From the NCBI GenBank assembly GCA_036362785.1, contig CP143625.1, positions 1,241,401 through 1,305,400 on the forward strand: a stretch of DNA of 64,000 nucleotides, in the 5' to 3' direction. Below the pieces are notes generated by a model that did not search any database, was not told the DNA's origin, and worked only from the letters and a program-made list of their open reading frames with translations. A program made the position numbers and the translations under genes. The DNA comes from a beta proteobacterium MWH-UniP1 (GTDB taxonomy: Bacteria > Pseudomonadota > Gammaproteobacteria > Burkholderiales > Burkholderiaceae_A). Shown here piece by piece: positions 1 to 10,284 of this stretch (position 1 is its first letter; each line of letters opens with the position of its first letter).

Positions 1-650
1 TCGGCCGACACGGCCTTCACCATGTCTTGGCAATCATCAAACACACCAGACACCGCGAGATTATGAATATTGGGCTCTTGCAGGGAATACATCTGTGCCC
101 GCTGAAAATCACTCATTCGGCCCTGGGGCGAGAGCATAAAAACCGACACCGCATGCTTATCGCGCATGGCGTATTCGGCGGCACTGCCCGTATCACCAGA
201 TGTGGCGCCCAGAATATTGAGCTTCTCGCCGCGTTGCGTGAGCACGTATTCAAACAACTGGCCCAGCATCTGCATGGCCATGTCTTTAAAGGCCAGCGTG
301 GGCCCGTTGGAGAGTTCCAAAATGGCCAGCGGTGCACCCTGCTCCACACCCAGTGGGGTGAGCGGCGCAATATCCGCATGGCCAAACTTCTGAACCGTGT
401 AGGCCCTGGCACAGAGCTGATCGATCACAGCACGATCAATGTCGTCGGCAAACCGGGAAATGATCTCTGCCGCAAGCTTTGGATAACTCAAGCCAGCAAA
501 GCCTTGTAAGTCGGCTGCGGTAACCTGTGGAATCGACTTGGGCATGGCCAAGCCGCCGTCTTGGGCAAGGCCCTCTAACAGGATGTCTTGAAACGATCCC
601 ATGTCCGCGGACGCGCCAGTGCCGCGCGTCGATACATAGTGCAGGCTCAA
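1..650 (-). CDS. thrC: Threonine synthase, partial (3' end beyond window)
   Basis: PLP enzyme converting O-phosphohomoserine to threonine, the last step of the pathway begun by the adjacent hom. About 216 residues are visible. The N-terminal block YVSTRGTGA is typical of the family, GPTLAFKDMAMQ carries the Schiff-base lysine, and GATSGDTGSAAEYAM is the phosphate-binding segment. The proposed start is a TTG at 650 whose bases overlap the hom stop codon; it gives [10 protein letters not shown], matching the usual family N-terminus, and no ATG lies in frame nearby. Translation is therefore probably coupled to hom. The C-terminal half runs off the left edge, so completeness cannot be judged. Family call is firm; the start is inferred. 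Confidence 0.93.
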   Translation of the reverse strand, partial: MSLHYVSTRGTGASADMGSFQDILLEGLAQDGGLAMPKSIPQVTAADLQGFAGLSYPKLAAEIISRFADDIDRAVIDQLCARAYTVQKFGHADIAPLTPLGVEQGAPLAILELSNGPTLAFKDMAMQMLGQLFEYVLTQRGEKLNILGATSGDTGSAAEYAMRDKHAVSVFMLSPQGRMSDFQRAQMYSLQEPNIHNLAVSGVFDDCQDMVKAVSA

Positions 651-1963
651 GCGAAGGCCTCCATGCGCAGCACCACGGCCTCGGACAGCACGGTGGGCAG
701 CTTCTCAATCTTTTGAATGGCTTCGCGCATTTTCTTTTCAACACACAAATGCGTGATCAGCACCACATCGGTCTGATCCGACCCTTCGTCTGGTTCACGC
801 TGAAAAAATGCATCAATCGAAATCTGGCCATCGGCCAGGGCGCGGGTGATGTCGGCCAGCACGCCCGGCTGATCTTTGACACGTAGCCGCAGGTAGTAGC
901 TGGATTCAATCTGATCAATCGGCACCACCGACAGTGCGTTCATCTGATCGGGCTGGAAGGCCAGGTAGGGCACACGATTGGCTGGATCTGCAGTGAGTGT
1001 TCGGGCCACATCGACCAGATCTGCAATCACCGCACTGGCGGTGGGCTCAGCGCCTGCGCCCTTGCCGTAATACATGGTGTGGCCCACGGCATCGCCCTTC
1101 ACCCAGACGGCGTTCATGGCGCCTTCCACATTGGCGATCAATTTCTTGGCAGAAATCAATGTTGGATGCACACGCAACTCCACGCCATTGGCGTGGCGCT
1201 TGGTAATGCCCAAAAGCTTAATGCGATAGCCCAGCTGCTCGGCGTATTGAATGTCTTTGGCCTGAAGCTTCGAGATGCCCTCGATGTGGGCGCGGTCAAA
1301 CTGCATGGGAATGCCGAAGGCGATTGCCGACATGATGGTGGCCTTGTGTGCCGCATCCACGCCCTCGATATCAAAGGTGGGGTCCGCTTCGGCATAACCA
1401 AGCCGTTGGGCTTCTTTGAGCACATCAGCAAACGGCAGGCCCTTGTCCCGCATCTCGGACAAAATGAAGTTGGTGGTGCCATTGATAATGCCGGCAATCC
1501 ACTCGATACGGTTGGCGGTTAAGCCCTCGCGCAGGGCTTTGATAATGGGTATACCGCCAGCAACGGCTGCCTCAAAGGCCACAATCACGCCCTTTTTCTG
1601 GGCTGCTGCAAAAATCTCATTGCCGTGAACAGCCAATAAGGCCTTGTTCGCCGTGACCACATGCTTGCCATTTTCAATGGCTGCCATCACAAAGTTTTTG
1701 GCAAAACCGTAGCCGCCAATTAATTCCACCACCACGTCGATCTCGGGTGATTTCGCCATCTCCATGGCGTCGGCATAAAACTTGGCCTTGCCACCTGTGA
1801 GCGCGCTGACCTTGGCCGCGTCCAGGTCGGAAACACCAGTAATGGCAATCGGGCGGCCCGCACGACGGGCAATTTCATCGGCATTTCTTGTGAGCACCGA
1901 CCAGGTGCCACCACCCACGGTGCCTGCACCGGCAAGGCCCACGCGCAAGACTGCTTGACTCAT
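647..1963 (-). CDS. hom: Homoserine dehydrogenase
   Basis: NAD(P)H-dependent reduction of aspartate semialdehyde to homoserine, the branch point to threonine and methionine. The 438-residue protein opens with the dinucleotide-binding motif [12 protein letters not shown], continues into the catalytic domain ([30 protein letters not shown]), and ends with an ACT domain from about residue 355 ([17 protein letters not shown]), as expected for a threonine-feedback-regulated form. Length is normal for the monofunctional enzyme; there is no fused aspartokinase. It overlaps alaC upstream by 4 bases and the proposed thrC start downstream by 3-4 bases, so alaC-hom-thrC looks like one transcript. Confidence 0.97.
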   Translation of the reverse strand: MSQAVLRVGLAGAGTVGGGTWSVLTRNADEIARRAGRPIAITGVSDLDAAKVSALTGGKAKFYADAMEMAKSPEIDVVVELIGGYGFAKNFVMAAIENGKHVVTANKALLAVHGNEIFAAAQKKGVIVAFEAAVAGGIPIIKALREGLTANRIEWIAGIINGTTNFILSEMRDKGLPFADVLKEAQRLGYAEADPTFDIEGVDAAHKATIMSAIAFGIPMQFDRAHIEGISKLQAKDIQYAEQLGYRIKLLGITKRHANGVELRVHPTLISAKKLIANVEGAMNAVWVKGDAVGHTMYYGKGAGAEPTASAVIADLVDVARTLTADPANRVPYLAFQPDQMNALSVVPIDQIESSYYLRLRVKDQPGVLADITRALADGQISIDAFFQREPDEGSDQTDVVLITHLCVEKKMREAIQKIEKLPTVLSEAVVLRMEAFA

Positions 1964-3186
1964 GCGGACTCTCCCTGGGCAGCCCCTGCGGCTGGCTGAA
2001 TCAAACCGTCTTTACGAAACATCTCTTTAATTCCCCGCACCGCCTGACGCGTGCGTTGTTCGTTTTCAATCAGCGCAAATCGCACGTGATCATCTCCGTA
2101 TTCGCCAAAGCCAATGCCAGGTGACACTGCGACCTTGGCCTCGATCAGTAATTTCTTTGCAAACTCCAAAGACCCCATGTGTTTGTAAGCGGGCGGGATT
2201 TCCGCCCAGACATACATCGAGGCCTTTGGCACTTCCACATTCCAGCCCGCTTCAATCAATCCCTTGGTCAGCACATCACGGCGCGACTGATATTGCTGAC
2301 GCACCTCTTCCACGCAATCCTGGGGCCCTTCCAGCGCAATGACCGAGGCCACTTGAATGGGGGTAAAGGTGCCGTAATCGTGATAGCTCTTGATTCTGGC
2401 CAGCGCACTGACCAGCTCTTTATTGCCCACCATAAAGCCCACACGCCAGCCAGCCATGTTGTAGCTCTTACTCATGGTGAAGAACTCAACCGCTACATCG
2501 CGGGCGCCCGGCACCTGCATGATGGATGGCGGCTTAAAGCCATCAAAGGCAATATCCGCGTAGGCCAGGTCGTGGACCACCAGAATGTCATGTTGCTTAG
2601 CAAGCGCCACGATCCGCTCAAAGAAATCCAACTCAACGCATTGGGCCGTGGGGTTACTCGGAAAACCCAGAATGATCATCTTGGGCTTTGGGATCGATTC
2701 GCGGATATTGCGCTCAAGCTCTTCAAAAAAATCAATGCCACTGCCCATGCGGAATGACTGGATGCTCGCGCCGGCAATGATCGCGCCGTAGATATGAATC
2801 GGATAGCTGGGATTGGGCACCAAGACCGTATCGCCGTGATCGAGTGTGGCCAGCATCAAATGGGCCAGGCCCTCTTTGGAACCAATCGTGACAATGGCTT
2901 CGGACTCTGGGTCCAGGTCCACGTCATAGCGTGTTTTGTACCAGTTGGCGATCGCCTTTCTTAGCCGGGGGATCCCTTTGGACACCGAGTAACCATGGGT
3001 GTGTTCTTTGGTGGCCGTCTCCACCAGCTTGTCCACGATGTGCTTGGGCGTTGGGCCGTCGGGGTTGCCCATACTCATATCGATAATGTCTTCGCCGCGG
3101 CGGCGGGCCGCCATCTTCAATTCCCCAGTAATGTTGAACACATAGGGCGGCAGGCGCTGGATTCGTGGAAATGGCTTCATGGTCAT
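1960..3186 (-). CDS. alaC: Alanine transaminase, AlaC-type class I aminotransferase
   Basis: Class I/II PLP aminotransferase of the AlaC (YfdZ) type, transferring an amino group between glutamate and pyruvate. The 408-residue sequence has the N-terminal signature [19 protein letters not shown], the substrate/PLP segment [17 protein letters not shown], the [12 protein letters not shown] strand with the cofactor aspartate, and the PLP-lysine motif [13 protein letters not shown]. Genes of this type are commonly found just upstream of hom in betaproteobacteria, which may reflect pyruvate/amino-acid balance. It is the first gene of the alaC-hom-thrC run. Substrate specificity (alanine versus a related amino acid) is inferred from family resemblance, not shown. 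Confidence 0.9.
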   Translation of the reverse strand: MTMKPFPRIQRLPPYVFNITGELKMAARRRGEDIIDMSMGNPDGPTPKHIVDKLVETATKEHTHGYSVSKGIPRLRKAIANWYKTRYDVDLDPESEAIVTIGSKEGLAHLMLATLDHGDTVLVPNPSYPIHIYGAIIAGASIQSFRMGSGIDFFEELERNIRESIPKPKMIILGFPSNPTAQCVELDFFERIVALAKQHDILVVHDLAYADIAFDGFKPPSIMQVPGARDVAVEFFTMSKSYNMAGWRVGFMVGNKELVSALARIKSYHDYGTFTPIQVASVIALEGPQDCVEEVRQQYQSRRDVLTKGLIEAGWNVEVPKASMYVWAEIPPAYKHMGSLEFAKKLLIEAKVAVSPGIGFGEYGDDHVRFALIENEQRTRQAVRGIKEMFRKDGLIQPAAGAAQGESA

Positions 3187-3305
3187 ATTGGTCTGCCCGC
3201 AGCTCGGCCGGGCCTTCGTTTGCCCCGAAATGGGGAAAAACCTTAACTTTAACTTAGCCTGGCAGTTGCAAAAAACCGAAAAAAACCTGCTAGTCTTTGC
3301 GCCAC

Positions 3306-3725
3306 ATGGCTTTGTCTCCGATGACTACGACATTCACGCCCCAGCCCAACGGCGGCGTGTTCGCAATTAACGCCTACGGCCCCGACTACCTGGAGGTCAA
3401 CGGCGTCAGGCACGACTCCCCCTTAATTCTGGACCCTAACCTTGGGCCAAGCCCCCTGGCCGCCGGAATTGGCCCGCTGGAATTGACCATAGACCTCTTC
3501 GAAACGCTTGCTGCCAAGGCCCCCGAGGTGGTGCTGATTGGTACCGGTACTCGACAACTTTTCTTGCCGCCAAGCCACCTTTTGCCGCTGACCAGCCGCC
3601 GGATTGGCGTGGAATCGATGACCCTGGGCGCGGCCTGCCGAACCTTTAATCTATTGGCCGCCGAGGGCAGAAAAACCTTGGCCATTTTGCTTTTTGACCG
3701 CCAGGCACCATTGTCCAACCCCTAA
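3306..3725 (+). CDS. Mth938-like domain protein (Xcc1710/DUF498 type)
   Basis: Small soluble protein of about 139 residues built from a single Mth938-like domain. The sequence shows [15 protein letters not shown] early, then the conserved [15 protein letters not shown] and the segment [22 protein letters not shown], all typical of the family. Its molecular function is not established; homologues include a mitochondrial complex I assembly factor family, but no such role is shown here. It lies divergent from alaC and 37 bases ahead of phoH, a neighbourhood common in Burkholderiales. ATG 3306 is used; an upstream TTG at 3297 and a second ATG at 3321 are possible, and none has a clear ribosome-binding site. 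Confidence 0.85.
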   Translation: MALSPMTTTFTPQPNGGVFAINAYGPDYLEVNGVRHDSPLILDPNLGPSPLAAGIGPLELTIDLFETLAAKAPEVVLIGTGTRQLFLPPSHLLPLTSRRIGVESMTLGAACRTFNLLAAEGRKTLAILLFDRQAPLSNP

Positions 3726-3762
3726 CCCGCTCAGAACTACTCCAAAGAGGCTTGCAACACCC

Positions 3763-5481
3763 ATGCCACTACCCAAGGCCCCAACCAAACCCGCCACCCT
3801 TGTCCAGCCCACCGGCGACTTGATTGCCAAGCCATCGAAAAGCAAAAAAACTGCCGCCGTGGCGCCAACGGGGGGCCGCGAGGCCGCCACAGAACCCGCC
3901 GCCCCCAGGGCTACTGCCGCAAAGCAGATGCCAACACGGGCGGCCAGCCCCGGTGGGGCGCAGGCCGAACTGATGCCAACCAACTTTGGCAGCGCTGCGA
4001 CCACGCCAACCAGAAGTAAGACAAGCACCCCCGTTAACGTGCTGCGGGAACCCCGCCGCCGCACCGATCCTGATGTAGCCAAGACTTTTGTTCTGGATAC
4101 CAATGTCTTGATGCATGACCCCAGCAGCCTTTTTCGGTTTGAAGAGCACGACGTGTTCTTGCCGATGATGACGCTGGAAGAATTGGATAACCACAAAAAG
4201 GGCATGTCCGAAGTCGCCCGAAACGTTCGTCAAGTCACCCGCTCGCTAGACGCGTTGATTGATGCCATCTCAGGCGAAGTTGGGGACAAGGCCAAGATCG
4301 GCGCAGGCATTCCCTTGTCGGCACTTGGCAATAAAGACGCGACTGGTCGACTCTTTTTCCAAACCGAACCGATTTCGATTGAACCCATCAAGGGCATCGA
4401 GGGTTTTGAGACCGGCAAGGCGGACAACCAGATTCTTGCGGTGGTCAAGGCGTTGCAGGCCAAACAAAAAGACCGGGTGGTGGTGCTGGTGTCCAAGGAC
4501 ATCAATATCCGAATCAAGGCCCATGCACTTGGGCTGCCTGCAGAAGACTATTTCAACGATCAGGTCATTGATGACGCCGATCTTTTGTATTCCGGTGCCC
4601 TGCGATTGCCCGAGGGCTTTTGGGACACTCACGGCAAAAAACTCGAGTCTTGGCAACAAAGCGGCTATACCTTTTATCGCGTGAGCGGCCCACTGTGCGC
4701 TGCCTTTCATGTCAATCAATTTGTCTTTGAAGAGGGCCAACATCCGCTTTACGCCATTGTTCAAGAAGTCCAGGGCAAGACGGCTGTGCTGCGTACCCTG
4801 CGCGACTATGGCCACCCGAAAAACACGGTCTGGGGCATCGGCGCCCGCAATCGCGAACAAAACTTTGCCTTGAATCTGCTCATGAACCCCGAGGTCGACT
4901 TTGTGACCCTGCTGGGTCAGGCTGGTACGGGTAAGACGCTGCTGGCCCTGGCCTCGGGCCTTGCCCAGATTCTTGAGACCAAGATTTATAACGAGATCAT
5001 TGTGACGCGTGCCACCGTTCCGCTGGGCGATGACATCGGATTTTTACCGGGCACCGAAGAAGAAAAAATGCAGCCTTGGATGGGCGCACTTGAAGATAAC
5101 TTAGAAGTGCTCAATCGCGGGGTCGATGGTGGGGGTGACTGGGGCCGATCGGCCGCCGCCGATTTAATTCGCACACGTATCAAGGTGAAGTCGTTGAACT
5201 TCATGCGTGGCCGAACCTTTATCAATAAGTTTTTGATTATTGATGAAGCACAGAACTTAACGCCCAAGCAGATGAAAGCCCTGATTACACGCGCGGGTCC
5301 CGGCACCAAGGTGGTCTGCATGGGCAACATTGCCCAGATTGATTCACCCTACCTGACCGAGGGCTCTTCTGGCCTGACTTATGTGGTGGATCGGTTTAAG
5401 GGCTGGGCCCATGGCGGCCACGTGACCCTGCAGCGCGGTGAGCGTTCCCGATTGGCAGATTTTGCTACCGAGGTGTTGTAA
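3763..5481 (+). CDS. PIN-PhoH fusion ATPase (PhoH2-type)
   Basis: About 572 residues. After a low-complexity Pro/Ala/Thr/Lys-rich leader of roughly 100 residues comes a PIN domain (TFVLDTNVLMHDP, then VVVLVSKDINIRIKA), a linker domain, and a C-terminal PhoH ATPase with Walker A GQAGTGKTLL and Walker B FLIIDEAQNLTPKQMK. The PIN-PhoH combination (PhoH2) is known as an ATP-dependent RNA helicase/nuclease in other bacteria, so RNA processing is the best guess for role. ATG 3763 was chosen because AAAGAGG lies about 12 bases upstream; an in-frame GTG/ATG further upstream would overlap the preceding gene. The basic, proline-rich leader is unlike the domain core and probably disordered. Confidence 0.92.
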   Translation: MPLPKAPTKPATLVQPTGDLIAKPSKSKKTAAVAPTGGREAATEPAAPRATAAKQMPTRAASPGGAQAELMPTNFGSAATTPTRSKTSTPVNVLREPRRRTDPDVAKTFVLDTNVLMHDPSSLFRFEEHDVFLPMMTLEELDNHKKGMSEVARNVRQVTRSLDALIDAISGEVGDKAKIGAGIPLSALGNKDATGRLFFQTEPISIEPIKGIEGFETGKADNQILAVVKALQAKQKDRVVVLVSKDINIRIKAHALGLPAEDYFNDQVIDDADLLYSGALRLPEGFWDTHGKKLESWQQSGYTFYRVSGPLCAAFHVNQFVFEEGQHPLYAIVQEVQGKTAVLRTLRDYGHPKNTVWGIGARNREQNFALNLLMNPEVDFVTLLGQAGTGKTLLALASGLAQILETKIYNEIIVTRATVPLGDDIGFLPGTEEEKMQPWMGALEDNLEVLNRGVDGGGDWGRSAAADLIRTRIKVKSLNFMRGRTFINKFLIIDEAQNLTPKQMKALITRAGPGTKVVCMGNIAQIDSPYLTEGSSGLTYVVDRFKGWAHGGHVTLQRGERSRLADFATEVL

Positions 5482-5527
5482 GCAGCAGGCCAAGGAACAC
5501 TCACGATCTCTGCAAAAGTCTCTAAGC

Positions 5528-6529
5528 GTGCGGCTTCTTCAATCGGCATTGTGGGCAGTCCTGTGCTGCTGTCTGTTGACATTACCCAATCACGCCAAAG
5601 CAAATGAGACCAACCAGAATGGAACGCTTATTTTCATTCTGGAAAACGACTTGTTCTATGGCAAAGATCAGCACTACACCAATGGTGCGCGATTCGCATG
5701 GACAGCCTCGCCCAATAAACCGCCCCCGGAGTGGGCCGTTCAGGCGTCCCAACTCCTGCCCTTTTTCCCCACCAGCGGCAAAATTCGGCATAGCTATGCC
5801 TTTGGCCAAAGCATGTTCGTGCCCAGCGACATCAAGCTCGCCGATCCCCCGGCAGGCGAGCGCCCCTACGCGGGTTGGCTCTACGGATCAGTGGGGCTGG
5901 GGGTGGAAACCAACAACCGACTTGATCAGTTCTGGCTAAGCCTTGGCGTGGTGGGCCCGTCATCGCTGGCCAAACAAACGCAAAAATTTGTTCATAAGGT
6001 AGTGGGCGCCGATGACCCCAAAGGCTGGGACACCCAGCTTGGTGATGAGCTGGGTTTAAACATTGCGTATCAACGCAGCTGGCGAACGTTTGCCACCACC
6101 ACTTGGCTTGGCAACCGGTTTGACACCACGCCGCACATTGGCCTGGCACTCGGCAATGTATTTACGTACGCCAACACAGGAATCACCTTTCGCTATGGAC
6201 CGACGTTGCCACGCGACTACGGGCCGCCAAGAATCCAGCCCAGCCTGCCTGGCTCGTCTGACTTCAGCCCCGCGTCAGGGTTTAATTGGTATTTGTTTGT
6301 CGGCTTGGACACCCGGGCAGTCGGAAGAAATATCTTTCTGGACGGCAACACGTTTAAGGACAGCCGTAGCGTCGACAAAAACACCTTCGTGGGCGATTTG
6401 CAATTTGGATTCGTCTTCGATTGGCCCGACTTCAGAATCAGCTACACCCATGTACTGAGAACACGAGAATTTGAGAGCCAGAAAGATCCCGACAATTTCG
6501 GGGCGCTGAGTGTGTCGCTGAAGTTTTAA
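5528..6529 (+). CDS. lpxR: LpxR-like outer-membrane lipid A deacylase family protein
   Basis: Outer-membrane beta-barrel of the LpxR/DUF2219 family, whose characterised member removes the 3'-acyloxyacyl group from lipid A. Seen: a signal peptide (hydrophobic run ending PNHAKA), the N-terminal family block FILENDLFYGKDQHYTNGAR with the Asn-Asp pair used in catalysis, RPYAGW, the central FVHKVVGADDPKGWDTQL with the probable catalytic histidine, and a C-terminal phenylalanine (SVSLKF) as in barrel proteins. GTG 5528 gives a clean signal peptide; in-frame GTG 5438 or TTG 5462 would start inside phoH. Activity on lipid A is inferred; the family call is good. Confidence 0.82.
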   Translation: MRLLQSALWAVLCCCLLTLPNHAKANETNQNGTLIFILENDLFYGKDQHYTNGARFAWTASPNKPPPEWAVQASQLLPFFPTSGKIRHSYAFGQSMFVPSDIKLADPPAGERPYAGWLYGSVGLGVETNNRLDQFWLSLGVVGPSSLAKQTQKFVHKVVGADDPKGWDTQLGDELGLNIAYQRSWRTFATTTWLGNRFDTTPHIGLALGNVFTYANTGITFRYGPTLPRDYGPPRIQPSLPGSSDFSPASGFNWYLFVGLDTRAVGRNIFLDGNTFKDSRSVDKNTFVGDLQFGFVFDWPDFRISYTHVLRTREFESQKDPDNFGALSVSLKF

Positions 6530-6556
6530 GATGTGGCTCATGGAGATCAGGCTTTA

Positions 6557-7501
6557 ATGGAACTACGCCAACTTAGATATTTTGTGCGGGTCGTTGAACT
6601 GGGGTCGATGAGCCGGGCCGCCCTGGATCTTGATCTCGTGCAGTCGGCGCTCAGCCAGCAGATCACTCGCCTAGAGAGCGAGCTCTCCACACGCCTGCTC
6701 AACCGAACCCCTCAAGGCGTATCCCCCACACAGGCCGGTCTGGCCTTTTTTCGCGAAGCACAACTTACCCTGAGGCACGCAGAGCAGGCAGCACGCGCGG
6801 CAAAGTCCGCACGGCTGTCTGGGTCGGTATCGATTGGATTGGCCCCCACCACGTCGGCGCTCCTTGGGCTGCCATTAATGCAGGCCATGCGGCAACGTTA
6901 TCCAGACGTGCGGCTTCACATGGTGGAGAGCATGTCTGGCTATTTATCCAATATGCTGAATGCTCGACAGTTAGATTTGGCAATACTTTTCGACACCCGG
7001 CTACATCAGACACCACAGAGCACCGGACAAAGGCGCTTAACGGTGCAGCCGCTCTTAGAGGAAGAACTCTTTCTGATGTGCCGGGCAGACGCTCCAAATC
7101 TCCCCGAGGCAGTCGCAATTACTGATTTGGCCAATATGCCTTTGATTCTGCCCACCGGCCCACACGGATTACGCAGCACCCTGGACACCGCCTTTGCTGG
7201 CGCTGGAATTTCGCCCAACATTGTTCTTGAAGTCGATTCACTGGCCATGGTGATGGCGGCCGTTGATGCCGGCATGGGCGTCACACTTCAGCCGTGGGCG
7301 GCCCTGGGCCGATATCCGGATGCGTCACAGCGATTTCAATGGGCCCGCCTGACCGATGTGCCAGCACGTCGCATCAATTTGCTCTGCAGCCTTTCAGAAG
7401 AAGAGCTCTCCCCCGCCGCCCTGGCCGCAAGGGTCGTCATCAGTGACTGCGCCAAGTCCCTGGTTGATCGTGGGCAGTGGCCGGGGACTCGAAGCCTGTA
7501 A
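6557..7501 (+). CDS. tcuR: LysR-family regulator, probable TcuR
   Basis: LysR-type transcriptional regulator of 314 residues. The N-terminal winged helix-turn-helix is clear (MELRQLRYFVRVVELGSMSR, then SALSQQITRLESEL and RLLNRTPQGVSPTQAG), followed by a substrate-binding-protein-like sensor domain. It is co-directional with and about 140 bases upstream of tcuA, the arrangement seen for the tricarballylate regulator TcuR, so it probably controls tcuAB in response to a tricarboxylate. ATG 6557 is preceded by GGAG 11 bases upstream. The N-terminus also resembles Nac-type regulators, so the assignment to TcuR rests on context. Confidence 0.82.
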   Translation: MELRQLRYFVRVVELGSMSRAALDLDLVQSALSQQITRLESELSTRLLNRTPQGVSPTQAGLAFFREAQLTLRHAEQAARAAKSARLSGSVSIGLAPTTSALLGLPLMQAMRQRYPDVRLHMVESMSGYLSNMLNARQLDLAILFDTRLHQTPQSTGQRRLTVQPLLEEELFLMCRADAPNLPEAVAITDLANMPLILPTGPHGLRSTLDTAFAGAGISPNIVLEVDSLAMVMAAVDAGMGVTLQPWAALGRYPDASQRFQWARLTDVPARRINLLCSLSEEELSPAALAARVVISDCAKSLVDRGQWPGTRSL

Positions 7502-7506
7502 GGCAC

Positions 7507-7532
7507 GGGGATATCACAAATCGTGATACCCC
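7507..7532. promoter_or_regulatory. Inverted repeat with LysR-type T-N11-A core
   Basis: TATCAC-AAATC-GTGATA (7512-7528) is a perfect 17-base palindromic site containing a T-N11-A core, flanked by GGGG and CCCC that extend the dyad with a one-base bulge. It lies just after the tcuR stop and about 110 bases upstream of tcuA. It could be a TcuR operator or a short hairpin ending tcuR; there is no T-run after it, which favours an operator. Confidence 0.45.
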
Positions 7533-7546
7533 TATAACCAGACACG

Positions 7547-7561
7547 GGTACATCTTGTACC
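7547..7561. promoter_or_regulatory. Second palindrome upstream of tcuA
   Basis: GGTACA-TCT-TGTACC is a perfect 6-base inverted repeat with a 3-base centre, about 80 bases before the tcuA start and 36 bases (centre to centre about 34) after the first palindrome. Paired dyads ahead of a LysR-controlled gene suit a recognition plus activation site, but this is inference from position only. Confidence 0.35.
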
Positions 7562-7639
7562 AGCGATCTCATACATTTCCGGCATCTCAGGCACTTTCGT
7601 AAATCGCTTGGGGCGTCCACATGGGGGAGATGGGTGTCG

Positions 7640-9055
7640 ATGACCACCGACGTTTTGGTAATAGGTGGCGGTAATGCCGCACTATGCGCCGCTTTAATGG
7701 CACGCGAGGCCGGCGCCAGCGTGATGCTGCTAGAAGCCGCCCCACGCGAATGGCGCGGCGGTAATTCTGCCCACACCCGCAACCTGCGATGCATGCACGA
7801 CGCACCACAAGATGTATTGGTCGATGCCTATCCCGAAGAGGAATTCTGGCAAGACTTGCTGAAAGTCACCGGCGGGCAAACCAACGAGGCCCTGGCACGG
7901 CTGGTCATTCGGGCCTCTGCCACCTGCAGGCCTTGGATGGTTCGCCACGGCGTGCGCTTTCAACCCTCGCTATCGGGCGCGCTCCACACAGCGCGTACCA
8001 ATGCCTTTTTTATGGGCGGCGGCAAAGCACTGGTCAATGCCTATTACCGAAGCGCAGAGCAGCTCGGCGTCACCATCCGATACAACGCACCTGTCGATCG
8101 CATCGAGCTAGACGGCACGAAATTCAAAGCCGCCTTCGTCAACGGAGAGCGAATCGAGGCAAAGGCCTGTGTTCTGGCTGCCGGTGGATTTGAATCTAAT
8201 CGCGACTGGCTGCGCCAGGCCTGGGGGCAAAACGCCCAGGGTGAGTGGCCGGTCGACAACTTCCTGATCAGAGGAACACGATTTAACCAAGGGGTGTTAC
8301 TGCGTGAATTATTAGACCTTGGGGCAGATGCCATTGGCGATCCAACCCAGGCCCACATGGTGGCCATCGACGCACGCGCACCGCTATACGACGGCGGTAT
8401 TTGCACACGTATCGACTGTGTTTCTCTTGGTGTTGTGGTGAACCGTGAGGCAAAACGGTTTTACGACGAAGGAGAAGACTTCTGGCCAAAGCGTTATGCG
8501 ATTTGGGGCCGGCTGGTCGCCCAGCAGCCGGGCCAGGTCGGCTATTCGATCATTGATGCAAAAGCAATCGGCAGATTTATGCCCCCGGTATTTGATGGCG
8601 TTACCGCCAACACCCTGCCCGAGCTTGCTCGAAAGCTTGGACTCGATGAAACCGTGTTCATGCAAACGTTAAATGACTACAACGCTGCCTGCCGTGTTGG
8701 CACCTTTGACCACACCACACTCGATGACTGTCATACCCAGGGCGTGACCCCACCCAAGACCCACTGGGCAAGACCCATCGACACCCCACCCTATTACGGC
8801 TACATGCTAAAACCGGGTGTGACGTTTACTTATCTTGGTCTAAAAACAGATGAGACAGCCGCCGTTCACTTTGCAGGTCAACCAAGTCACAATCTTTTCG
8901 TTGCCGGTGAAATGATGGCAGGCAATGTTCTAGGCAAGGGCTACACCGCAGGGGTGGGCATGTCGATTGGCACGGCCTTTGGGCGAATCGCTGGAACGCA
9001 GGCAGCCCGCTCAGCACTCGCTTCAAAGAAGGAATCTGAACATGTCATCGCTTGA
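7640..9055 (+). CDS. tcuA: FAD-dependent tricarballylate dehydrogenase
   Basis: Flavoprotein of the fumarate reductase/succinate dehydrogenase-like FAD family, 471 residues. In characterised TcuA the FAD enzyme oxidises tricarballylate to cis-aconitate, which enters the TCA cycle. Seen: the Rossmann motif [20 protein letters not shown] at the N-terminus, a second FAD-binding block [14 protein letters not shown], and C-terminal [20 protein letters not shown]. Start ATG 7640 has GGGGGAGA about 10 bases upstream; an in-frame GTG at 7634 is possible. It overlaps tcuB by 14 bases. Substrate identity is inferred from pairing with tcuB and a LysR gene; other tricarboxylates are possible. Confidence 0.87.
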   Translation: MTTDVLVIGGGNAALCAALMAREAGASVMLLEAAPREWRGGNSAHTRNLRCMHDAPQDVLVDAYPEEEFWQDLLKVTGGQTNEALARLVIRASATCRPWMVRHGVRFQPSLSGALHTARTNAFFMGGGKALVNAYYRSAEQLGVTIRYNAPVDRIELDGTKFKAAFVNGERIEAKACVLAAGGFESNRDWLRQAWGQNAQGEWPVDNFLIRGTRFNQGVLLRELLDLGADAIGDPTQAHMVAIDARAPLYDGGICTRIDCVSLGVVVNREAKRFYDEGEDFWPKRYAIWGRLVAQQPGQVGYSIIDAKAIGRFMPPVFDGVTANTLPELARKLGLDETVFMQTLNDYNAACRVGTFDHTTLDDCHTQGVTPPKTHWARPIDTPPYYGYMLKPGVTFTYLGLKTDETAAVHFAGQPSHNLFVAGEMMAGNVLGKGYTAGVGMSIGTAFGRIAGTQAARSALASKKESEHVIA

Positions 9056-10235
9056 TACTCTGGTGCGTGATGCCCGTGCACTCGCCAGCGGAGAATCTGT
9101 GTTGGCTTCTGACCTGACCAAGGCAGAAACAGAAGTGACGCGACAAATGCGGATCTGTAATGCCTGCCGCTACTGCGAGGGATTTTGCGCTGTGTTTCCC
9201 GCAATGACGCGCCGCCTGAATTTCGCAAAGGCAGATGTGCATTATCTTGCCAACCTGTGCCACAACTGCGGGGCATGCCTGCACGCTTGCCAATATGCAC
9301 CCCCCCATGAATTCGCAGTCAACGTGCCGCAATCCATGGCGCAAGTGCGTGGACATACCTATCAGGATTACGCCTGGCCACCCGCGTTGGGCCAGTTATA
9401 TCAACGCCAAGGGGCAACTCTGGCCCTTACCCTGGTGGCAGGCTTTACTTTATTTCTTGTACTGGCCGTCACGCTCAAAGGACAAGGACTACAGGCGCTT
9501 TGGAATAACGCCAGCGGCAACTTTTACGATATTTTTCCGCACAACTTGCTGGTGGGACTTTTCGCCCCAGTCTTTCTCTTTGCCACCGTTGCGCTGACAC
9601 TCGGGATCACCCGTTTTTTAAAAAACATCACACCGGCCACCAGTCGCGCAGCAGTCTCTGCGCCCACTCTGATGGAGACCGGCAATGCGGTGCTGACACT
9701 GAAATACTTAGACGGCGGACATGGCGACGGCTGCCACAATGAAGACGATGCCCATACCTTGTCTCGCCGCCGCTACCACCATTTCACGTTCTACGGCTTT
9801 TTATTATGTTTTGCTGCAACCAGCCTGGGCACGCTCTACCACTATCTGTTGAACCTGCCCGCGCCTTACGATCTACCAAGCATCCCCAAGGTACTTGGCG
9901 CGCTGGGCGGGATCAGCATGACGATTGGGACCGTGGGACTATGGCGGCTGAATTTAAAGCGGCATCCCATGCATGGGGACCAGTCACAAAAAACCATGGA
10001 TCGTGGTTTTATTGCGCTGCTTTTTCTAACGGCAACAAGCGGCTTGGTGCTATGGGCTGCCCGGGGCACCCCCGCCCTTGGCCTGACCCTGTGCCTGCAC
10101 TTAGGTGCCGTGATGGCACTGTTTTTGATGCTGCCCTATGGCAAGTTCGCCCATGGAATTTTTCGAACCGCAGCGCTTGCCAGATACTTTGTTGAAAAAC
10201 GACAGCCCAACCCAATCGGCCTTGGCAGCGACTAG
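9042..10235 (+). CDS. tcuB: Tricarballylate/citrate utilization Fe-S membrane protein TcuB
   Basis: Partner of TcuA, re-oxidising its reduced FAD and passing electrons toward the quinone pool at the membrane. The 397-residue protein has two N-terminal ferredoxin-type CxxCxxCxxxC clusters (Cys 39-42-45-49 in [11 protein letters not shown] and Cys 73-76-79-83 in [11 protein letters not shown]), followed by several hydrophobic helices, including stretches after residue 130, and a C-terminal membrane domain. ATG 9042 is preceded by AAGAAGGAA and overlaps the end of tcuA by 14 bases, implying translational coupling. Length and architecture match CitB/TcuB proteins. Confidence 0.9.
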   Translation: MSSLDTLVRDARALASGESVLASDLTKAETEVTRQMRICNACRYCEGFCAVFPAMTRRLNFAKADVHYLANLCHNCGACLHACQYAPPHEFAVNVPQSMAQVRGHTYQDYAWPPALGQLYQRQGATLALTLVAGFTLFLVLAVTLKGQGLQALWNNASGNFYDIFPHNLLVGLFAPVFLFATVALTLGITRFLKNITPATSRAAVSAPTLMETGNAVLTLKYLDGGHGDGCHNEDDAHTLSRRRYHHFTFYGFLLCFAATSLGTLYHYLLNLPAPYDLPSIPKVLGALGGISMTIGTVGLWRLNLKRHPMHGDQSQKTMDRGFIALLFLTATSGLVLWAARGTPALGLTLCLHLGAVMALFLMLPYGKFAHGIFRTAALARYFVEKRQPNPIGLGSD

Positions 10236-10284
10236 GCCCTCTTTTAAAACTTACTGAAACGACAACCACCCAGGAGACCACCCC

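Noticed and set aside
436..744. Minus-strand frame across the hom/thrC junction
   Set aside because: It is a shifted frame of the two real genes; the correct thrC frame starts at TTG 650 and shows family motifs.
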